Positions 1-6,978 of a DNA stretch of 8,007 nt are shown piece after piece; within the stretch, counting starts at the first letter, position 1; the number at the start of each line of letters is the position of its first letter. Below the pieces are notes generated by a model. It did no database searches, was not told where the DNA came from, and saw nothing but the letters and a program-made list of their open reading frames with translations. A program made the translations under genes and the position numbers. This DNA is from Treponema sp. UBA3870 (GTDB lineage Bacteria; Spirochaetota; Spirochaetia; Treponematales; Treponemataceae): positions 1-8,007 of the forward strand of contig DGGQ01000093.1 in NCBI GenBank assembly GCA_002392275.1, in the 5' to 3' direction.

Positions 1-732
1 AATCTGTAGTCCACGCAAAAGAAAGTCCTGACCTGAAATCTGGGAGAAGTCGAAACCATCTTCCTTTGGTGGAAAAAGTATGCCGCCAATTTCTACGGAC
101 CCTTCCGGCACATTGCGACCAACGTCAATGGATTCGTCTTTCCTTTTTGTGAATGATTCCGGGGATCCAAGCGCCTCGAACGCTTCGCAGAGATTTTCCG
201 CTCCGAAGACTTTCATCCCGGGAACATCCCTTGCTTCTTCGCTGTTTCCGACAGGCACAATGCACATTGTTATTCCCCCCGAAATTGCAGTGCTTGCCGC
301 CGCATGTATTCCACGCACGGGTCTAACTTTTCCGTTCAGCTCAAGCTCCCCCATGACAAGAATCCCGCACTCATCTTTTCCGGGAATTGAGACCGGTCCC
401 TGAATGTCGGAGTCCAGCGGAAGTCCATCGGGAAAATCTTCTTCCGCTTTGTCCAGACGCTTTTTTGCATCCAGAACAGCAAGCGCAATCGCAAGGTCGA
501 AACCCGCTCCCTCTTTTTTCAGGTCGGCTGGTGAAAGGCTTATCAAAACTCTCTCAGGCGGAAAGTCCAGGCCGCTGTTTCTGATTGCCGACCTCATCCG
601 CTCCCGGCTCTCCTTTACCGCACCATCGGCAAGCCCAACAAGGTCCACCGCAGGAATCCCTCGCCGCAAGTCCACCTCCACGCTGACAAGTGAACCTTCA
701 TATCCGAATGGGGAAAAACTGTAAATCTTCAT
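1..732 (-). CDS. ComM/YifB family Mg-chelatase-like AAA+ protein, N-terminal part (cut by window edge)
   Basis: The minus strand is open from an ATG at 732-730 to the window edge, giving 244 codons with no stop. The translation carries the N-terminal ChlI-like domain of the ComM/YifB family: VDLVGLADGAVKESRERMR (29-47), ISLSPADLKKEGAGFDLAIA (64-83) and GELELNGKVRPVRG (128-141). It ends in FSQISGQDFLLRGLQI, the lead-in to the AAA+ domain, so the Walker A motif lies just outside the window. Members are about 500 residues long; E. coli ComM is a hexameric helicase that aids branch migration during natural transformation, but the role in spirochaetes is unclear. A stretch at 88-124 between the ChlI blocks looks longer than in the usual family member. 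On the minus strand a GGGAG box lies 5 nt before the ATG and supports this start. The gene is divergent from the lipoprotein set. Confidence 0.93.
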   Translation of the reverse strand, partial: MKIYSFSPFGYEGSLVSVEVDLRRGIPAVDLVGLADGAVKESRERMRSAIRNSGLDFPPERVLISLSPADLKKEGAGFDLAIALAVLDAKKRLDKAEEDFPDGLPLDSDIQGPVSIPGKDECGILVMGELELNGKVRPVRGIHAAASTAISGGITMCIVPVGNSEEARDVPGMKVFGAENLCEAFEALGSPESFTKRKDESIDVGRNVPEGSVEIGGILFPPKEDGFDFSQISGQDFLLRGLQI

Positions 733-869
733 AAAATCTCCCAAAAATAACCGCTGTTTTCTTACAATATATATATGCCGTGGAATTCAAAATCCGCAAC
801 AAAAGTGGGAATTTTTTTCAAAAACCGTGGTGACGGTGGAATTGTGGTAAACTCTGCGTCCATACATAA

Positions 870-875
870 TTGACA
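870..875 (+). promoter_or_regulatory. Possible -35 box (TTGACA) of the lipoprotein set
   Basis: This is an exact match to the sigma-70 -35 consensus, about 60 nt before the lipoprotein start. The best -10 candidates downstream match only 3 of 6 positions, so the promoter would be weak, activator-dependent or simply absent. The call rests on one hexamer. Confidence 0.3.
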
Positions 876-877
876 AA

Positions 878-915
878 TGCAGTTTTGTGTGTGAAACTAT
901 TGAAATAAAACTGCA
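878..915 (+). repeat. Inverted repeat / possible leader hairpin or operator before the lipoprotein gene
   Basis: TGCAGTTTT at 878-886 is perfectly complementary to AAAACTGCA at 907-915. Two further inward positions pair (one G-U, one T-A), giving an 11-bp arm around a loop of about 16 nt. The repeat starts 2 nt after the TTGACA box and ends 4 nt before the GAGGG ribosome site at 919-923. It could be a repressor operator over the promoter or a hairpin in the mRNA leader that affects ribosome access. The sequence cannot separate these options. Confidence 0.55.
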
Positions 916-931
916 AATGAGGGAATGTGGG

Positions 932-2140
932 ATGAAAAAAATCTTCTATTATATATGTGCCGGGATGATGTTACTTTTTATTGTTTCCTGCGGCGGAAAG
1001 GGCAAGGACAGCTCAAAAAAGAATAGTGTAGCAGCCTCTTCTGTCAGTGGAAATACTTCGTCTGATGATGTATCATCTGGTAAGTTATCTTCAGCCAATT
1101 ATTCAGCTGTTGATTCAGCATCCGATGATGAGGGAGACAAAAACTGGTTCATGGCCCAGACGGAGAAGGCTCCTGTCAAATCAGTTACGGCTTCAAGCGA
1201 ACTTGTAGAGGCAAAGTTTGCCGGAAAATTTCTTTATCCCCCAATCAATATTCTGGACGGCGACTTTAAAAATACTTGGTGCGAATCAGTTGACGGTGAC
1301 GGAATTGGCGAGGCCGTGACCATTGAATTCGAGGAGCCTGTGAGCTTTGATGAAATCCAGATTGTGAACGGATTTGCCACGGACGAAAGCTGGGAAATCA
1401 ACAACAGAATCAAGACCCTGCAAATAACCCAGGTCGCTGGAAATCATTATCAGAGAAAGGAATACGAGCTTTTGGACGGAATCAGGGACTGGCAGTCAAT
1501 CAAGTTTGAATTTCCGCAGACGGCCCAGACAATAGAGCTCAAGATTATGGATGTCTACAAGGGAACCCAGTACGAGGATACATGCCTTGATGATTTTCGT
1601 CTTTTGTTCAGGGGAAATGAGATTCCGTTTACAGGCGTGGAAAATTTGAAGAAGATTCAGGAAGAAAACTCCCGTGCCATGCTCAATTCGGATTTTGAGA
1701 CAAAGTTCACCGGTCTGTTCAAAAAGATTGCGAATGTGGACGACCCTTTTGTCTATCTTGTCATTGACGGGGGAAACGAAAGGGGCTGTGTAATGAAGGC
1801 GGACACCGAGGACGGAAAATTTAATCTTGTTGATTTTGACTTCTGCGAATTTCTTCCATCCGACATTGACGAGGAAACGAAGAAGGAAAAACAGTTGGAT
1901 ATTTTTGCGGACTGGATGTCCAAATCAAATTATACAAGAATAGCTGTTGTCGAGGATGGTCCTGGATTTTCTGAATACAGTGTAGGCAACTGCAAGATTT
2001 ATGAAAAAAGCCGCCTGTCCTATGTCAACACGACGGTCGCAAAATTGGTCAGCGTGGACGGAAACATTGTCACAATCAATGGTGTGAAGTATAGCGTCGT
2101 TCCATCGGACGAAACATTTGTCGCCCGTATTCCAATGTAA
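932..2140 (+). CDS. Lipoprotein with NADase-type/discoidin-like glycan-binding domain
   Basis: The 402-residue protein begins with a lipoprotein signal peptide: MKK, a hydrophobic core, and lipobox IVSC with lipidated Cys20. A Ser/Asp-rich linker (21-70) follows. Residues about 84-227 form a galactose-binding-like (discoidin / NADase-type glycan-binding) domain; the pattern NILDGDFKNTW (107-116), a GDGIGE turn (122-127), INNRIKTLQI (156-165) and DTCLDDFRLLF (216-226) is typical. The C-terminal 170 residues match nothing I recognise. Despite the family label, nothing shows NAD hydrolysis; carbohydrate binding at the outer surface or periplasm is inferred. The ATG at 932 was chosen because the signal peptide starts there and GAGGG at 919-923 lies 8 nt upstream; the frame stays open upstream to a GTG at 887, but that would add 15 residues before the signal. 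It is first in a compact set with the VanW-family gene 1 nt downstream. Confidence 0.87.
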   Translation: MKKIFYYICAGMMLLFIVSCGGKGKDSSKKNSVAASSVSGNTSSDDVSSGKLSSANYSAVDSASDDEGDKNWFMAQTEKAPVKSVTASSELVEAKFAGKFLYPPINILDGDFKNTWCESVDGDGIGEAVTIEFEEPVSFDEIQIVNGFATDESWEINNRIKTLQITQVAGNHYQRKEYELLDGIRDWQSIKFEFPQTAQTIELKIMDVYKGTQYEDTCLDDFRLLFRGNEIPFTGVENLKKIQEENSRAMLNSDFETKFTGLFKKIANVDDPFVYLVIDGGNERGCVMKADTEDGKFNLVDFDFCEFLPSDIDEETKKEKQLDIFADWMSKSNYTRIAVVEDGPGFSEYSVGNCKIYEKSRLSYVNTTVAKLVSVDGNIVTINGVKYSVVPSDETFVARIPM

Positions 2141-2141
2141 G

Positions 2142-2990
2142 ATGGGCAAAAAAAGTTTGGGCGGCTATGTTCCTCAAAAAAGACGGGGACGGTTCAGGAT
2201 ATTTTGTGGAATCCATTTTTACATGACGCTCCGGTTTTTGTGGTGGATTCGATATGGAAAACGTTTTGCAAAAAAATCTGGACTGGACGAGGAAGAACTG
2301 CGACATAAATTTCCGTTCGTGGTTTTTTCCCATTCGGTTCCGCTTTACAGAAATCTTTCGGAAACGGATTCGCTTCTGCAGGAGGGGAAGGTTGCGAATC
2401 TTCGGCTGGCGACAAAAAAAATTTCCGGTGCGGTGGTGGAGCCTGGGAAAGTTTTTTCATACTGGAAATTGCTTGGAAATCCTACAGGAGCGAGGGGATT
2501 CAAAAAAGGCATGATGCTTGAAAACGGTCGTCCTGTTGCAAGAACTGGCGGAGGACTTTGCGCTCTTTCAAATCTGGTCTACTGGATGACGCTCCACACA
2601 AATCTGCGGGTGGTCGAAAGATGGCGGCACAGCTACGATGTCTTTCCGGACTCCAACAGGACACAGCCATTTGGAAGCGGGGCGACATGTGTTTACAATT
2701 ACCGCGACCTTATGGTTCTGAACTCCACCAAAAATGCCTACGTGCTTCTGGTGTGGATTGATGGAGAAAAACTTTGCGGAGAGTGGAGAACGGATGTTCC
2801 TGTCGGTGACAGCTACGAGGTTTACCAGAAGGAACACTGGATAACAAGCGAAATTGGAAATGTGTATGTCCGGCACAACAGGATTTTTAGAAAACATTTT
2901 GTTGACGGACAGTTTGACGGAGAGGAATTGGTGGCAGAAAACCATGCCAAGATGATGTACGAGCCGCTTTTGGCGCAAGAGAGTAAATGA
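2142..2990 (+). CDS. VanW family protein
   Basis: The 282-residue protein aligns with the VanW family (PF04294) over most of its length. A basic N-terminus with a hydrophobic stretch (about 16-40) is followed by QEGKVANLRLA (80-90), EPGKVFSYWKLLG (100-112), TGGGLCALSNLVYWMTLHT (135-153), HSYDVFPDSNRTQPFGSGAT (163-182) and VYNYRDLM (184-191). VanW is an accessory gene of some vancomycin-resistance clusters, but the domain is widespread, its biochemistry is unsettled, and nothing here implies resistance because no van ligase or dehydrogenase is present. One oddity is that the family's strongly conserved GGGxCQ motif reads GGGLCA, with Gln replaced by Ala. The ATG at 2142 lies 1 nt after the lipoprotein stop. 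No good Shine-Dalgarno is visible, so translation is probably coupled; a TTG at 2118 in the same frame is less likely. The stop overlaps the next start as ATGA. Confidence 0.9.
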   Translation: MGKKSLGGYVPQKRRGRFRIFCGIHFYMTLRFLWWIRYGKRFAKKSGLDEEELRHKFPFVVFSHSVPLYRNLSETDSLLQEGKVANLRLATKKISGAVVEPGKVFSYWKLLGNPTGARGFKKGMMLENGRPVARTGGGLCALSNLVYWMTLHTNLRVVERWRHSYDVFPDSNRTQPFGSGATCVYNYRDLMVLNSTKNAYVLLVWIDGEKLCGEWRTDVPVGDSYEVYQKEHWITSEIGNVYVRHNRIFRKHFVDGQFDGEELVAENHAKMMYEPLLAQESK

Positions 2991-4687
2991 GCAACAGAAA
3001 GTTTATTTCAGGGATTATAAAATTTGCATTGACCGCAGTTCTGACGCTGGTGGTTTTTTCCATCAGGCTTTCCATGTTGAAAAAAAGCGAGATGCCGAAC
3101 GGACTGGACGGATATTATTATGTGCTCCAGGCAGAATCGTTTGTGACGCATCTGGAACTTGAAAATCCAGACCCGGAATGCGGCTACTATCTTAGCGGAT
3201 TTGTGTCCGGCGTGTGCGGGGATTCCATACTCGGTGTAAAAATTTGGTCCGCAATTTCTTCCGCGCTTTTTTCGCTTTCGGTATTTGTTTTGATTTTTGT
3301 GCTCATAGAAAAATCGTCACTGCGTTTTTTATTTTCCCTTGTCGGACTTCTTTTTTCCGCCGCATCGGTATGCACAACCGCAATGTCGCTTAACTACATC
3401 AACAACCAGACAGGACTGTTTTTTCTTTTGTTCTATGCCGCAAGCCTTGTGTCACTTTTCAAAAAAAAGGATTCGGTCAAGGCTGTAATCGGAAAAGGAT
3501 TCCTTGCCTTGGTGCTTTTGGTGTTGACCATCTTTAGCCACAAGGTCAGCGCGGTCTACGGAATCCTGTTCACTGTCTTCTATATTATTTCAAAAATTCT
3601 TTCGGGAAAACTTTCGAGCAGGAACGCTCTTTCGGTAATCGTATGCATTTTCCTGCTTTTCGGAATTGTGTTTGTGATTGCGATAAACCAGTCCCCAAGA
3701 TTCAACCAGTCATTTGGATTTCCGTCGTTTCCGTTTTTGCATCAAAAGATTATCGACTCGATGGGGACAAAGGGACTTGCTGGTTCGATTGAAATCACTG
3801 TATGCTCTGTCCTTGCTTTTGCCATGACTGTGGCTTTGGTTTTGTTTAGAAAAAAAATTGGTGTGGAATGTTTTTTCGTCGCGATAATTTTTTTTCCGTT
3901 CTGGAATCTTGATTCGGACATGGGTTTCAGGATGTCGCTAAACGGAATGTTGGTCGGAATTCCGCTTCTGGTCTATCTTGCCGTGAGCCTTCTGGATTTT
4001 ACGAAAATCTGGACTTCGATAAAAACTGTTTCTCTTCTTGGACTCTGCATTGTGTTTTTTGTCGCAATGTTCTTTACACCCAAAGTTTATGACCCGAGAC
4101 TTGATCCGCCGTTTGAATATTACAAAAAGGTTGCGGAAAAAATTCAGCTGGAGGACGACACTCTTTTGATTGCGCACCTTGGTCTGAACCATGTCTACAC
4201 TTATTACAACAATCTGCGGGACTGCATGAACTGGCTTCCGAATTATGACATCGATGAAAATAAAATCTGGAGGCTCGCTTACGGTGCTGACTCAAGACGA
4301 ATTGTCGAGGTGCTTGTCGCCGACTATGTGAAAAATCTTCCCGAGGAGGATGCGGACAGAGGCGATTTGCTTGGCGATGTTGAAGCCGAACGACTTTTCA
4401 AGGAAATCACTCAGGTTGATAAAAACTATGTTCTGCTCCAGGAATCCATCTGGCAAAAATATCTTTCGGACGAGGAACCGGAGATTGCCGAGACATTCAA
4501 CAACTGGTACAATCCAAGCGAGGTCCGCCCAGAATATATCCGCCGCACGGAAAAAAAGAAAGCCGCGGAACCGGTTGAGCAGGATTTGGAAAATAACGAG
4601 ACCGCCGCCGAGGAAAATGTGGAGCAGGAAGAAAAAACTGATGGCACGGAAAAAACGGAAACGGACGCTCCCAAAAAATCGGAGTGA
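2987..4687 (+). CDS. Polytopic membrane protein, GT-C glycosyltransferase-like, with acidic C-terminal tail
   Basis: The 566-residue protein has about 11 predicted membrane segments between residues 8 and 364, then a soluble part. A first membrane helix, followed by an outside loop with an acidic residue in GLDGYYYVLQAE (Asp41) and PDPE (61-64), resembles the layout of GT-C lipid-linked-sugar glycosyltransferases, whose catalytic acid sits in that loop. SHKV at 184-187 could be a further polar site in a membrane helix. The match is to architecture, not to a named family. Residues 365-530 are soluble. The last 40 or so residues are a low-complexity Glu/Lys/Thr-rich tail that is probably disordered. 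The start overlaps the VanW stop (ATGA), implying translational coupling and a shared envelope task, perhaps glycan or cell-wall polymer assembly. Alternative: a membrane protein of unknown function without enzyme activity. Confidence 0.72.
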   Translation: MSNRKFISGIIKFALTAVLTLVVFSIRLSMLKKSEMPNGLDGYYYVLQAESFVTHLELENPDPECGYYLSGFVSGVCGDSILGVKIWSAISSALFSLSVFVLIFVLIEKSSLRFLFSLVGLLFSAASVCTTAMSLNYINNQTGLFFLLFYAASLVSLFKKKDSVKAVIGKGFLALVLLVLTIFSHKVSAVYGILFTVFYIISKILSGKLSSRNALSVIVCIFLLFGIVFVIAINQSPRFNQSFGFPSFPFLHQKIIDSMGTKGLAGSIEITVCSVLAFAMTVALVLFRKKIGVECFFVAIIFFPFWNLDSDMGFRMSLNGMLVGIPLLVYLAVSLLDFTKIWTSIKTVSLLGLCIVFFVAMFFTPKVYDPRLDPPFEYYKKVAEKIQLEDDTLLIAHLGLNHVYTYYNNLRDCMNWLPNYDIDENKIWRLAYGADSRRIVEVLVADYVKNLPEEDADRGDLLGDVEAERLFKEITQVDKNYVLLQESIWQKYLSDEEPEIAETFNNWYNPSEVRPEYIRRTEKKKAAEPVEQDLENNETAAEENVEQEEKTDGTEKTETDAPKKSE

Positions 4688-4710
4688 TTTGCTTTTGTTG
4701 ATTTTATAGG

Positions 4711-4734
4711 AAGCCTCTAAAAACTTCGGTTTTA
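4711..4734 (+). repeat. UUCG-loop hairpin with CCTCTAAAA flank; possible weak terminator or decayed dispersed repeat
   Basis: AAAAC (4720-4724) pairs with GTTTT (4729-4733) around the tetraloop TTCG, the very stable C(UUCG)G form. The preceding CCTCTAAAA resembles the CTCTAAAA at 7902-7909, also part of a hairpin. Only four T follow the GC pair and they lie inside the stem, so a normal Rho-independent terminator is doubtful. It sits between the membrane protein gene and the response regulator and may mark the border of two transcription units. Confidence 0.4.
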
Positions 4735-4777
4735 TCAAAATGCTACGCTGAAGTATTGGGGGCAACGGAAGGATTTT

Positions 4778-5443
4778 ATGAAGATTTTGATAGTTGATGA
4801 CGATGCCGGAATTGTTGATTTTGTGAACGCGGAACTAATGCACGAGGGATTTGTGACATCCATCGCCAGGACCGGTCGCGAGGCCCTTGAAAAAATCGAA
4901 AGTGAAAAGCCGGACCTTGTTTTGCTTGACGTGATGCTTCCCGAAATCAATGGGCTTGAAGTTCTGCGGCGCATCAGACAAAACTCGTCGATTCCCGTGA
5001 TACTTGAGACCGCCCGTGGCGAGACCCTGGATAAAATCAACGGACTTAATTCCGGGGCGGACGACTATATTTCAAAACCGTTTGACATTGAGGAGCTTGT
5101 TGCCAGAATCAACGCCGTGCTGCGTCGCACAAACATTGGAAATCAAATTTCCAAACTTGTAACGCGTGATGTGGAACTGGATGTTGGGGGCATGTCCGTG
5201 AGCGTGAAGGGAAAAGCTCTTTCGCTTTCAAAAACAGAGTTTATGATGCTCAAACTTTTTATGGAGAACGCTGGAAAAGTTTTAAGCCGCGACCAGATTA
5301 TTGATGCAATCTGGGGCAAGGACCATTTTATTGATTTGAACACCGTCGATGTCTACGTTGGATATTTGCGTGGAAAAATCGACCAGAAATGTGGCGAGGA
5401 ATATATCAAAACAGTTAGGGGGGCGGGGTATATTTGGAAATGA
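4778..5443 (+). CDS. OmpR/PhoB-family response regulator
   Basis: The 221-residue protein has the normal length and layout of an OmpR-type transcription factor. The receiver domain (1-120) shows the acidic pocket at Asp7-Asp9, phospho-acceptor Asp51 in LVLLDVMLPEINGLEVL, switch Thr78 in ILETARGE, and Lys100 in YISKPFD. A C-terminal winged helix (about 128-221) contains LSLSKTEFMMLKLF, the recognition region around DLNTVDVYVGYLRGKID, and the closing wing IKTVRGAGYIW. It should bind DNA as a dimer when phosphorylated by the kinase encoded directly downstream. The segment before the switch threonine reads LET where MLT is usual, a mild departure. AAGGA at 4769-4773 lies 4 nt before the ATG and supports this start. 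Its stop overlaps the kinase start. Target genes are unknown; the NlpC/P60 gene in the same set is a natural candidate. Confidence 0.96.
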   Translation: MKILIVDDDAGIVDFVNAELMHEGFVTSIARTGREALEKIESEKPDLVLLDVMLPEINGLEVLRRIRQNSSIPVILETARGETLDKINGLNSGADDYISKPFDIEELVARINAVLRRTNIGNQISKLVTRDVELDVGGMSVSVKGKALSLSKTEFMMLKLFMENAGKVLSRDQIIDAIWGKDHFIDLNTVDVYVGYLRGKIDQKCGEEYIKTVRGAGYIWK

Positions 5444-6942
5444 AAAAGAATTCCTTTTCACTGAGGATGTCGCTAAAATTTATGATGGTGCTTGCAAGTT
5501 CCGTCCTGATTCTCTCCTGCGCAATTGTCGTGCTCATATATTTTTTTGTGCGCACGGAGCAGAACCATGAGCTTAGGGATTCCGCAATCCGTGTTGAAAA
5601 AATCGTGACGGAAAATAGGAATCCTTCGGCGCTAAAAGGTGAGCGTCCAGATTTTGCTGACGAGGAAAAACGTGGCGATGGAAAAAAACTGAAAGAAAAA
5701 AGCGGCGAAGAAAAAAAGGATGAGGAAAAGAAAAGACCATCGGACATGCCTCCTGGAATTATGGCTCCAGATTTTTCTCGCGTTCCATATTATGTGAACT
5801 ATGTTGTGACGTCGGTGGACTCTGGATTTACTGAAACCGTATTCACAAACGAACCTGACATGCCCGTTCTTCCTGAGACATCGTTCAAGGTTAAAACCTA
5901 CCTTGTAAAAGATTTTCATGGAAGCAGAAACCTTAGGACTCTTTATCTGACAAAAAAAAGTTCCGACGGAAAATATCTTGTGCAGGTTTCGCTGGACATG
6001 GAGCGTGACATCTCTTCGCACCTGTTGGACAAGATTCCGCCCGCGATTGCGATTGCCGTGCTTCCGATTCTTGTTCTCTCGTTTTTTATTTCACTTTTGA
6101 TTGCGCACAACACAATGGTCCCGGTCGTGAGGCTCACAAAATCTGCGGAACAAATTTCTTTGTCGAATCTGGGGATGCTGCTTCCACGGACGGACAACGG
6201 TGACGAAATCGACAATCTTGCCGCCACATTCAATTCCCTGTTTGAGCGTCTTAAAAAAGATTACGAGCGTGAAAAAAGTTTTACGAGCGACGTGAGCCAT
6301 GAGCTGAAGACTCCTGTTGCCGTGATTCTTGGACAGTCGAATCTTTTGTTGCGCTGGGGAAAGGATGACCCTGTGCAGCTCCAGAAATCGCTTGAGTCGA
6401 TAAGGGGCGAGGCAAAATCAATGGAGGCGATAATTTCAAATCTTTTGCAGATTTCGCGTCTGGAGAATGGAAAGATTCAGCATGTGTTTTCGTCCGTTGA
6501 TTTGAACTCGATGTTCCGTAGAATTGTTGAGGAGTTTCTTGCGGTCGCGCCCGATGTTGATTTTGTTGTTGACGATGACGAGAGCATATCGATTGTCACT
6601 GATTCCGAACTTTTGCACCAGGTTCTGACTGTCGTTGTTTCAAACAGCGTGAAATTTTGTGGAAAAAAATGTACAATAAAATTGGGGTGGAAACAGAATG
6701 ACGGGGCGGTGACAGTGTTTGTTGAGGACGATGGGCAGGGATTTTCCGAAGATGTTCTGCCAAATGTGTTCCAGCGGTTCTACCGTGGCGATGAGGCTCA
6801 TGCACGTTCTGCCGGTGGGGCTGGGCTAGGTCTTTCGATTGCTAAAACTATTGTGGAAAATCTGGGCGGAAAAATTTCTGCCTACAACTGTACTCCACAT
6901 GGCGCAGGAATTTCCGTGGACCTTCCGCTTGGTGTCTGGTAA
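5440..6942 (+). CDS. Sensor histidine kinase, HAMP-HisKA-HATPase
   Basis: The 500-residue inner-membrane kinase is the evident partner of the response regulator before it. Membrane helix 1 (about 13-37) and helix 2 (about 203-222) enclose a periplasmic sensor region of about 160 residues that matches no named domain I recognise. Its part at 66-101 is almost entirely Lys, Glu, Asp, Gly and Arg. A HAMP linker follows (about 223-275), then the H-box SHELKTPV with phospho-acceptor His287. The ATP-binding domain has the N-box with Asn402, DDGQG (430-434), the F-box VFQRFYRGD and GAGLGLSIAK (460-469). All catalytic motifs are intact. The ATG at 5440 overlaps the regulator stop as ATGA. A TTG at 5434 in the same frame lies closer to the G-rich ribosome site (5418-5428) and would add only two residues; either could be used. 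The signal sensed is unknown. Confidence 0.95.
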   Translation: MKKNSFSLRMSLKFMMVLASSVLILSCAIVVLIYFFVRTEQNHELRDSAIRVEKIVTENRNPSALKGERPDFADEEKRGDGKKLKEKSGEEKKDEEKKRPSDMPPGIMAPDFSRVPYYVNYVVTSVDSGFTETVFTNEPDMPVLPETSFKVKTYLVKDFHGSRNLRTLYLTKKSSDGKYLVQVSLDMERDISSHLLDKIPPAIAIAVLPILVLSFFISLLIAHNTMVPVVRLTKSAEQISLSNLGMLLPRTDNGDEIDNLAATFNSLFERLKKDYEREKSFTSDVSHELKTPVAVILGQSNLLLRWGKDDPVQLQKSLESIRGEAKSMEAIISNLLQISRLENGKIQHVFSSVDLNSMFRRIVEEFLAVAPDVDFVVDDDESISIVTDSELLHQVLTVVVSNSVKFCGKKCTIKLGWKQNDGAVTVFVEDDGQGFSEDVLPNVFQRFYRGDEAHARSAGGAGLGLSIAKTIVENLGGKISAYNCTPHGAGISVDLPLGVW

Positions 6943-6978
6943 ACCTGGATGCCTGAATTTTTTTGTTGAGGTTTTGAT

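Larger units (their letters stand above)
733..931. promoter_or_regulatory. Divergent intergenic region between the comM-like gene and the lipoprotein gene
   Basis: This 199-nt region must hold promoters for both directions. It contains an alternating AT tract at 768-777 that could supply a -10 for the minus-strand gene, although no convincing -35 at proper spacing was found. On the plus strand there is a perfect TTGACA at 870-875, but the sequence 17 nt downstream (GAAACT) is a poor -10. A long inverted repeat lies between this box and the lipoprotein ribosome site and is listed separately. No RNA gene or terminator was recognised here. Confidence 0.5.

Noticed and set aside
80..724. Several overlapping plus-strand open frames at the left edge
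   Set aside because: They lie antisense to the clear ComM/YifB-type coding sequence on the minus strand, and their products are Ser/Pro-rich with no family resemblance.
763..777. Plus-strand TACAAT/TATATA box as a promoter
   Set aside because: No -35 at suitable spacing was found, and the site is over 150 nt before the lipoprotein start.
932..2140. NAD glycohydrolase enzyme
   Set aside because: The resemblance is to the discoidin-like accessory domain only; no catalytic NADase motif could be identified.
2142..2990. Vancomycin resistance locus
   Set aside because: VanW alone does not give resistance. No VanH, VanA/B-type ligase, VanX or VanY is present, and the two-component genes nearby are a general OmpR-type pair.
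4292..4765. A 157-codon minus-strand open frame over the end of the membrane protein gene
   Set aside because: It is a shadow of the real gene; the plus-strand frame has membrane helices and a coupled start.
5434..5439. TTG start for the histidine kinase
   Set aside because: It is possible and closer to the G-rich ribosome site, but the ATG at 5440 overlapping the regulator stop is the simpler choice; the two differ by two residues.
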